Part shown: piece by piece, positions 41,001 through 51,200 of the stretch
Numbering within the stretch: the first letter of the stretch is position 1
How the letters are laid out: each line of letters starts with the position of its first letter
Assembly (NCBI RefSeq): GCF_035046485.1
Contig: NC_085137.1
Location: 4,317,977 to 4,381,976 of the forward strand
Reading direction: 5' to 3'
Length of the DNA: 64,000 nucleotides
DNA from: Aedes albopictus
Taxonomy: Eukaryota; Arthropoda; Insecta; Diptera; Culicidae
Program-made: the position numbers and the translations under genes
The notes under the pieces: generated by a model
Told to the model about the DNA's origin: nothing
The model's database searches: none
The model's input: the letters and a program-made list of their open reading frames with translations, nothing else

Positions 41001-44000
41001 TGATTAAAACCTAATACAAGTTAATCTCCCTCCACAAATGAGCTCAATTGGTTGAATGACGTCTGAGTGGGTTGCTCCGGGTTATGGAAGTTCTAGCTGT
41101 AAGCATGAGCACTGTTCTTATATCGCGTGTCAGCCAATTCCCATTTAATAGGCTTACATATACAGCCAAAGTACTTCGAGCTGTCGAGAAATTTACTTGA
41201 GTTTTCAAAATACTCATAAGACAGTGTTAGACTGGGTCAACAAAGTCGATTTTTCGGAACAAAGCTTTTTCGATTCATTTTAGCGTCCAAAGCAACTGTG
41301 CAAAATTTGGGAGCGATTGGTTGCTTCCCCGTATTTCGCTTTTTGATTGAAATTTGTATGGGAAAACGTGCTTTTTTGCATTTTTCTCATAAATTGAAAT
41401 TTTTCGTCTAAAACGATCTAACGAATGACGTTAAAGTATAGCCTAGGATATGCCGAAAAACTTTGCCGAAGACCGCAAAGCGATCCGACACTTGTGAAAA
41501 AAGCTATAACAACTATATACAGCTTGCCCAGTGGTGCTTAACATTTAACATGTAAAGGAATAACATCAATAATAAAATCTCAATTTTAGGCCTAAGTTAC
41601 CAGGCAAATAACTTTTTTCACAAGCATCGGATCACTTTGCGGTCGTCGGCAAAGTTTTTCGGCATATCCTAGGCTATACTTTAAGGACAGACTTGTTAGA
41701 ATCCCAAAATGGCCGCCACAATGGCCGACTTTGGCACCAACTCACGATTTTGAGCGCACAAATCTCTTCGTAAACAAAACCAGTGCACCTGATCTTCTTA
41801 TTTTAAGCTTATTACAAGTGAGCAAGAACAGAATAATAAAATTTACTGTTGTTTGAAGCTTGCTTCTTGAGATTTGTGCGTCTGAAGTTCTGATGCACTG
41901 TTGAAGCGGGATTTTAAGACGTATGTCCTTAACGTCATCAGTTTACATGGTATTAGACAAAAAAATTCAGTTTATGAGTAAATTGCAAAAAAGTACGTTT
42001 TCCCATACTAACTTCCATACAAATTTCAATCGCAATGCGGAATACGGGGACGCAACCAATCGCTCCCAAATTTTGCACAGTTGTTTTGGACGCTAACATA
42101 GGTTGAAAAAGCTCTCTAGTGATCATCCAACAATCAATACCAATCTGCTACAGAACTCACTAAGAAATGTCCTTTCCAACGAAACCTTTCGCGCCATTTG
42201 CGCCTACGGCCGTCACCCAACTCTACAAATACAATTCATCAGCTTCGTCCTCGTCTTCCACGTCTTCATCGGACTACGACCACGAGAACCTATTTCACAA
42301 ATTTGACTCGCTCAAACGGTGGCCGCTGGCCGCGATGTACAACCAGGTTGTAAATCATATGGCCTCCAACGGTAGTCCTCCACTGACTCCCACCTCGGTA
42401 ATCCCCGTTGTGCATGTTACCAAGCCTCTTGATGAACCTCCACCAAACCCCGATCCCAGTTGGAAAGGTAACTCTAGTTGCGGTTTCGCCGTTTTCACGC
42501 CCCACGTTTGTTTGCTCTGCACGGCTTCGTACCATGTACTCAGCTCAATACCAGAACTAACCTCAAAAACCTTTCTTCACGCCTTTTCTAGTTGGTATAA
42601 TCGACAAAGAGATGCCACCAACAGCGCCACAGCCGAAGCACGTCGTCATCACCGAGCAGCCCCAGTCGAAGGCGCTGCGGTTCCGGTATGAGTGCGAAGG
42701 CCGTTCCGCCGGGTCGATTCCCGGCGTCCACAGCACCCCCGAGCAGAAGACCTTCCCGGGCATCGAAATCCGCGGCTACAAAGGCCGCGCCGTGGTCGTA
42801 GTGTCCTGCGTGACCAAAGATCCGCCCTATCGGCCCCATCCGCACAACCTGGTCGGCAAGGAGGGCTGCAAGAAGGGCGTCTGCACGGTCGAGATCAACA
42901 GCAGCACCATGAGCTACACCTTCAGCAACCTGGGCATCCAGTGCGTCAAGAAGAAGGACATCGAAGAAGCGCTCCGATTGCGCGAGGAAATCCGGGTGGA
43001 TCCGTTCAAAAGTTAGTTGCTGGAAGCGGAGGTCACTGTCAGGTCTCTTAATGATCGTCTTTCTTTCAGCTGGATACGGTCACGCCAAGCAACCCGCCAC
43101 CATCGATCTCAATGCCATCCGTCTGTGCTTCCAGGTGTTCCTGGAGGGTCAACAGCGCGGCCGGTTTACGGAACCGCTGCAGCCGGTCGTGTCCGATGTG
43201 ATCTACGATAAGAAAGCCATGTCCGATCTGGTGATCTGTAAGTTAAGTGACGTTACGGCTCCGGTAGCCGGCGGTCGGGAGATTATCCTGCTGTGCGAGA
43301 AGGTCGCCAAGGAGGACATCGCGGTGCGCTTCTACGAGGAACAGCACGGCAACATCGTTTGGGAAGAGTACGGCGAATTTCAGCACACCAACGTACACAA
43401 ACAGGTGGCGATCTGCTTCCGGACGCCCCGCTATCGGACACTGGACGTTGAACATCATGTGATGGTAAGTCTAATTGCGTTTCCTAGGGTTTCGACATAT
43501 CAGCTAATCTTCATTTTGTCCATACCCAGGTGAACATACAACTGAAGAGGCCATCGGACGGTGCTACCAGTGAGCCGCTGCCATTCGAGTTGACGCCGCT
43601 AGACTCAGGTAGGCGTAGATTCTGGTCACTGAAGCGTGACATACTGAAAAATGCTTCTCCGGAAAATGAAATCTTCAAAAAGATCCTCTTGGATGGTGAA
43701 GTTCAGTTAGGAAACCCCCCGGTACAGGAATCCGACGAAGTTATTGTGTTAGATACTCCAGTCGCCGAGAGCAAACCGATCGTGACGGAGCAAATTCCGA
43801 GCGATCAGAAAACGACCGAATGGATCGAGCGAAACGAATTCGACGATATCAACAACAATAGCCCGGTTTCCAGTGATGACAATCAGTTGCTCTCCTCCAA
43901 TGATTCCGTTGAACAGCAAGTTCCCAAAGAGGACGAAGATAAGACTCTGAACGAACTGCTGGAACAGGTTGCCGAGCTCGACGAGATCTACACTGATCAT

Positions 44001-45266
44001 CAGCTTCGTCGCGAGAATATGATCATTGAAAACGAGTTGAAACTTCTGGAAAAGACCATTCCTACGGGTTTGGACGGAACCGGAGAAAAGATGGATATGG
44101 ACGATGTCTTCGATGACGCCGCTACTTACACTAGTCTGCAACGTGCCTTCAAAAATCCAGTTCCTCTTTCTTTAGGGCCTCCGGTTCCTCCAAGACCTCA
44201 TTTTCAGCTAGAGCTAGAACCCGGAGTCTACGATGCCGTTGAACCCATGCTTATTTGTCCACCCTCCATTGAAATTGGCTCATTGAAACGTGAAAGCAAA
44301 GAAGACGAAAAGCTTCCTCCTCTACCTCCCAAACGTGCTAAACCCAATTCCCAGAACAAAGAAAATGCCAACCTCGATACCGGCGACGAAGCAATTCTTC
44401 ACAGTATAATTCGGAAAGGTTCCATGCGTAGTTTAACCCCACGTCCTCAGTCTGATCAGATTATTATCATGAAATCTCCCGACAGTCCTCCTAATAAGAA
44501 ACTTCCTCCCACTCCGCCGGCCTCTCCAACTAAAAACGACTACGGAACATTGCCCAAAACCAAAAAGTCCGGCTTCTTTTCAAAACTCTTCTCTCGCAAA
44601 AAGAGCAAGTCCGATCTTTCCGCTAGTACAACTACTCTAACACAAAAGAGCACCCCTGGAGCATCCAAGGAACCCAGCTTGGCCAACTTCGATTCGAATG
44701 ATTCCACTCGAGATTCCGTTCGCAGTAAGACTTCGGCCGCAGAGAAAGGAGGCGATAAACGAAAACAAGGCAAGCCGGTTGCTCGCAGTGTTAGCAGTGT
44801 CTCCCACAAACGGCCTACTACCGAGTCCAATCCCGATGTGATCTACATCCCTCTGAAGGGAGATGGACCAACCATTAACCTTCCGACCCGCACTGGCAGT
44901 GGCACTCATCTGTCTCTTCCGGGAAATGATTCTTACGATCGGGCCAGCACGGCTTCGCTTCCTCCCTTGGACCGAAGAGCCGTCAGTGCCCTACAGCTGG
45001 ACGTTCCGATCCAGGACGGCAATATGGAACTTGTGGCCATTGCCGATGCTCGCAGTATAAAAAATCTAGTCGAAGGAGATTACGGCATCAAACTAGATCC
45101 CAGCGTGGACCTCACCGAAGCCGAACACTTCGCCCTCTACACCTCGATAGCGCCCAATGCTGCGCTGAGCGAGTTTGACGAAACCTCCGCCTACTACGCC
45201 CCGGTAGAACCCGGTCCCCTTCCATACCTTCGCCCTAATAGTACTGCTTACAGCGCCGATGTCTAA
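13304..45266 (+). CDS. Rel1: Rel1 long (Dorsal-B-like) isoform using read-through of the exon 5 donor
   Basis: Same exons 1-4 as the short form, then a single 3' exon 43530-45266 ending TAA (877 residues). The frame stays open for 1.66 kb beyond the 43608 donor. Just after the RHD the text RRRFWSLKRDI, with a following block of acidic and basic residues, resembles the corresponding segment I remember from fly Dorsal-B. This form replaces the KRKKRK NLS and IKTEP motif with a 552-residue tail. The tail has acidic stretches, proline motifs (PPVPPRP near 516, PPLPPKRAKP near 562, KLPPTPPASPTK near 623) and a polybasic aromatic patch (SGFFSKLFSRKKSKS near 646). AATAAA signals follow at 46327 and 46449. 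Two REL1 isoforms are described in Aedes aegypti. That this is the second one is inference. Confidence 0.82.
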
Positions 45267-48200
45267 GCAAAACACACCGAAATCGTTTCGCATCTCTAAT
45301 TTTACCCACATCATTTTTCTAAGACGAATTTTAACCGCACACCACACTCAAAATCATCCTTTTTATTGACATACTGTACTTATTTCCATGTGTTTGTAGC
45401 CAAACGAAAGAAACGCAAGCCTAACCACTGGGGGGACACCCCAGAACATATGCCAGAAGCAGCCCGTAAGTGTCCTCCTGCCTCTTCCCTTGATCTCACC
45501 CTCCTCATCTCGTCGCTATGCGCATCGCTCTACACATTAACACGCATCCCTCGAACCGCCATTCTAATTTGTAAAGCCAAAAAATCTTCCATTCTTTCAG
45601 TGTCACTCATCCGTCACTCACCTACACTCACTGTCTCTATCTCTCTCTCTGTATCCGTTATGGGTTGGTGGGTCCTGTCCTTTTGTTATCTATCGCAACC
45701 CCGCGGCCATCTATGATCATCTGATGGTTGTTTGTCTGCGCGCCGCCCACTTTGTAATATTCGGTGTGGCCTACTTTGATGGCCTGCCCGGCGCATAGGT
45801 ACTCTTAACTCACTTTTTGGTGTTGGTTGGTATTTTATTGGGATAAAAAAAAAATCGAACGCAAAAACGTAACCTAAACTCAAGCCATTTGGGATACATT
45901 TGGGAAAATTTGTTCATTGGATACTTACAGCTAGAAAAAAAAATACTTTGTTAAAAATAAGAACTAAACAATTGGTATTATAAACGATAACCGAAGGCAT
46001 TTGAAGCGATTTAACAAACACAAACAGCAACCCGATTGGAATATTGGATAAAACTTACTTGTAAAGTGTATGGTAGATCGATAAGAATACAATCAAGCGA
46101 AGCTAGTCAAAAAGAAATGGTAACAACGGTAGCTAGTCACAAACTTGCGCTCAAATTCAATCAACATTTGAGGTCTGAAGGACAGTTTTGAAACAGCAAA
46201 TAGTTTTCTTTTTAAACGACGGTCGGAGAGTAGTTTCAGACGTACGATCAATGTGTTTTCTATTTGAATGATTAGTACAGTTAAGGTTATTTTTACTTGT
46301 AATGTTTGTATGTTGAAGGTAGCGCAAATAAATGAATATATTAAAAAGAGAATTGTTAGTAGATAATAAACGCCTGTTGACACGATCCAACTATTTTTGA
46401 ACGGTCGCGATTTTTGTAACGAGAAGGAAGACAGGCTTCTTTTGGTGCAATAAAACGTGGAATAAAATATACCATTGATTATACACACAAGCATCTAAGA
46501 CTTTTCTCTTTCTGTCAAAACGAAGCTAATTACGGTTTTAGGTTTTGCTAGGTCCAATCTCTAGTTGGTGATGGTTCGATTCATTGTAGCGAATGTAAGT
46601 CATATCATGGCCTGGTAGCCACTCTTGTTTTGTGAGTTTTCTTGTTAGTTTTCCTAGCATGGTTTTTGTATGAAATGTTTCTGTTTTTCTAGCCTCTTCT
46701 GTCTGTCATCTGTCATTCAGCCATACCGTCAATTGGTTACTTTCATATCATCTCATTCTGTTTTTAATTCATTTTTCTCTTGCATGTTGGCTTCCTTACT
46801 AAACAGTTCATTCGATTGCATGTTCAAGCGGAAATAAAACAAAAAATTCATGTAGTTCTTTCAACTCCACAGGCCACCCTTACTACGGAAACATCCAAGG
46901 CGAAGCTATCAAAACAGAGCCACGAGGTAAGTGTTGTACCTGAAAATGGCGCTTATAATCTACAGTTTGATCGGTAACTAGTGTTTCGAACGAAAAGAGA
47001 TGGAGGTAGACATTATTTACAGTCTTAAAGTGTATGGAAAACTGATTAAAAATTCCGTTATTGCTGAATTACTAGCTGTGCACCCAGTTTTTGCTACAAA
47101 ATGAAACTGCATACTCGCGTGTCATGCCTCGAGCATGTGTGCTTGTCAATAATGCAAATGACGCTACCTTCGTCTCTGGACCAGAGTTGCTGGACAGCTA
47201 GTTTCAAAATAGTTGTTCACAGCATAAGTGCCAATCAAAAACTTTCGTAGAAATTGAAATTTTTTGAATTTTATTTATTTTTAATCATTTTTGCTAAAGC
47301 TGAATAACAGCTTTACTATATATTTCTAAAACGCTTTTAACAACAAACAGTTCAGATGGTACACAAAACTATGCTTTATACTTTCTTCAAATTTGAGTGA
47401 ACAAAACCCGAACAAAGGTTGTACCTGGAAATTATCTAAATGTTATTCAGCATCATGCTGAATTAATTCGTCATGAAGGTGCTTGTTAAATGAGTTATTG
47501 TTAGATGGGATCCTAATGTTGACCTATTTTCGCTATTTGGCGAACAGTTAACACTGGTAGTTTATATTTTTAATTTACTTCACAAATACGGAGATGGGAT
47601 GAAAAATTAGTAAAAAAATACTTTAAACCCCATTTACTCGAAAGTGGGTTTTTGTCACTTACACCCCTTTGCTTCTAGCTCCTTTATTTCTATTTTTTTT
47701 TTAATTTTCGAACCGTCTTATCTTTTGAATCAATTGACCGAATATCAAAAAATCAAAAATGTTCACCAAGTCATTTTTGAGCTGCATTTTTTATTTGATA
47801 ATTTCAAGTTGTGTGCTCATATACGTATGGAATGACCACGTGTCTCAAACACTTTAAAAATATCGTTTATTTTTTTTTATTTCTTTTAATTTTACATATA
47901 TACAGTTATGGGCTACTGGGTGAACTTCAGTAAGTAAAAAAAAATACCAGCGAATTCGCCTGCTGCAGAGTGATAACCCTCCAAGAATTGCTTCAGGCAT
48001 TCCTTCAGAAGTTCCTTCTGAATTCCTTCTGATTTTCGTACAGAAATTTCTTCTCAGATTACTCCTAGATTTCTATCTAAGATTCATTCAGAAGCTCCTT
48101 CTGGAACTCCTCCAGGAGTGCCTTCAGAGATTGATCTAAGAGTTCTTTCTAAGATTTCTGAATCTTAGAAGAAATTAGATGAAATTACTCCAGCAGTTTC

Positions 48201-51200
48201 TTCTGGTGTCCCTCCAGGAATTAAATTTGGGAATCCACAAAAAGTTTCTTTTTGGATTTGTCAAGAATTTCCATAGGATTTACTTTTTGAGGAATTCTTA
48301 CTCAGGCAGTTCCTTCAGGTAATGCTTCAAAAGTTCCTCCGTGATTTTCAAGGATTTTTCAAGAGTATGTCTTAGATTCCTCCAGAAGCTCCTTCGAGGG
48401 TTCCCTCAGTGCTGCTTTACCAATACCTCCTGGAGTTCCTTCTGGGATTCTTCCAAAATTTTCCAAGATGGACCAGAAGTTGCCTCTGTGATTTATCCAA
48501 GAATTCCTTCAAATATTCATCCTTCTGGGAATTTCAATCGTGATTTCTTTCGGAGTTCACTCTTTCCTTTTAGATTTGTTCAAGAGTCTTCTGGGATTTT
48601 TCAAGAAGTTTCTTCAGAGACTCCCCAACTAACAATCACTCATTTTACAAGCACCTCTACGACGAATTGATTCAGCATGATGCTGAATAACATTTGGATA
48701 ATTTTCAGACACAACCTTTGTTCGGGCTTTGTTCATACAAATTTGGAGAAACTATAAAGCATAGTGTTGTGTACCATCTGAACTGTTTGTTGTTAAATCG
48801 TTTTACATCTATATAGTAAAGCTGTTATTCAGCTTTAGCAAAAATGATTAAAAATGAAAAAAATGTTAAATTTTTCAATTTCCACGAGAGTTTATGATTG
48901 GAACTTAATGATGTGATCCAATATTGTGAAATAATAACTACACATAAATTTACCTAAATCCAGATTCGAACTAGAGTTCGAATCGTTGATTGCCAGCCGC
49001 ATGCCTTCCTATCTGCGCCATCCTAGAGATGTTGAATTGCAGCGCTCAAATCAAAACATAAACTTCCCGTGGTATAATAATGATCAGACATCGACTTCTA
49101 TTCAGCACTGGTGAATTAGCACAACATTATGGTTAACGACTGAACAACAGATTAATTCAACTGTTGTTCAGTAAAAACCACGTGTTTTTCATCATGTACT
49201 CTGAGTCGAAGTATGATGAAATGAAATTCATGCCACAAAAGTTCAGCCTATTGGACGCAGTGGCTTAATTTCCCCCACAGGGGAGGAAAAAAAAAATGAT
49301 GAAACGAAAGCGCTTATTTGACTTGTGAAAAACACATTATACAGATACATGTGCTAATTATTACATGAACATAACAAGAAGCAAAAATAAGTCTTGTTAA
49401 ACTATGTTGTAAAGGAATTACTGCGAGTCGAATAAGAATCTTATTGAACGCTTGAAAAGTGTTTTTACTTATCATTGTTAATACTAATACGAAAAATTGA
49501 ACATTCGCTACTTTTTCAATTGAAATAGCATTTGTACAGTAATGTGTACAGCATAATTTTAGTTCAGCTATAATTACTATTATAAAGCAAAAATTCAGCA
49601 TGCATGCTTGTTTACGGCTGGTGATTGTTAGTTGGGTCCTCCTTTGAAGATTCCGAAATTTCTCCAGGAATACCTTCCGGGATTCTTCCACGGTTTTTTT
49701 TTTCAGGAATCCTCAAGGAGTTCCTTCTGTAATTCCTCAAGGAGTTCCTTCTGGGATTTCTCAAGAAGTTCCTTTTGAGATGCCTCCAAGAGTTCCTTGT
49801 GGGATCCTCTCAGGATTTTTTCCTGGATTTATTCCTGTTGCCTCTTTCCGGAATTGCTTAAGAAGTTTCTTCCAGGCATTCTTTCAGAAATTGCAAGAAT
49901 TCGTCCAGGAAAAAACTTCTTGGGGGATTCCTCCAAGAACTTATTCCAGAATTCTTTTAGAAACTAATCCCGGGATTACTTAGGGATCGCATCCCGGTGT
50001 TCCTCCTCTATTCCCCAAAATTGTTTAAGGAATATCTCCAGCAGTTTTGTATAAATTCCTCCGGATGTTCGTTCTGGATTTCCTTCAAAAACTCCTTCTA
50101 AGATTACATGTCTTCAGGGTTTCCTTCTGGGAATCCCGGTAAAAGTTCTTCTAAAAACATTCCAAAAGGAATCCCATTCCCTGAAAGAACCTTTATAGAA
50201 ATCTCAGAAGGAACTCCTGGAGGTATAACAAAATTGATTCCTGGAGGGTTCCTAGCAGAGATGCCAGATATACAGATTTTTCTGTATTATACAGATTTTT
50301 GATCTTCTATACAGACAAGATACAGAGTACAGAAAAATACAGATTTTTAAAATATGATACAGATTTCTCCAGAAAGCATAACATTTGAAGTTATTTTCAA
50401 TCAATTAAATAAAAACTTTATAGATTGCTGCTTAAACTTTAAAGAATTTATGAAAATTTGTATATTTTCACACATGTTTTAGAGGAATAAAACTAGTAAA
50501 AATTAAAAATTGCCCAAATTTGCACATTTTTGTTGGTTTCTATTGAAATCTAGGGCTCTCGGTGTCTGCTTTTGAGGGTAATACAGTAATACGGCGATAC
50601 AGAAAAATCTGTATTGATACAGATTTTTGAAAAAATAATCTGGCATCTCTGCTCTGGACTACCAGAGGCGTATGCGTGTCACAATTGACGTGTCTGTTAA
50701 ACATCTCAAGAAGAAAACGACTATTGTTCGGTTTATTAACAGCATGATGAACAATCCCCAACGGATGCTCAAACAAGTCATGCCACTTCACATAGGCAGT
50801 TACCCAACCTTCATGGTATCTGTTAGAGAACAAGTGTTAGACATAACGCTTTACCCCAGCAGAATTAGTCATTAGTTCAAAAACTTTGCGTTTTAGGAAG
50901 GTCAACAAACTGGGATCTTTTCACTGATTAGATTGCGGCCGGATTTCCCGGATACTCACCATCCATTGACGCTACAAGTGATTTTTAGATGATGCCGTTG
51001 TTGATACTGCAACGCCCGTCATCGTGGAAGCTTTTTGAAGACCATGGTGGAACGCTGATCAAGCGTAGCTCAGAAAACAATGTAGAGAGAGATGGAACAG
51101 GCTGGAAAAACCTTTGTTAAAAAGGTTGCCAGTTTGAAAGAGTTAGTCGAATGAACAAAAACCTGGCGAAATCGGAGGATTCCTGAGTGAACGAATCCCC

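Larger units (their letters stand above)
14887..42591 (+). other. Rel1 intron 2 (27.7 kb, transposon-rich)
   Basis: It runs from GTAAGTAC to TTTTCTAG. It contains the arrays and mobile elements listed separately. Lower-repeat islands at 14.9-15.4, 22.3-23.9, 25.4-25.8, 28.3-28.8 and 30.0-31.1 kb show no supported exon and could hold enhancers. Confidence 0.6.

Noticed and set aside
42563..43458. Minus-strand and off-frame open stretches over the RHD exons
   Set aside because: They are shadows of the GC-rich Rel1 coding exons, whose own frame carries the conserved domain.
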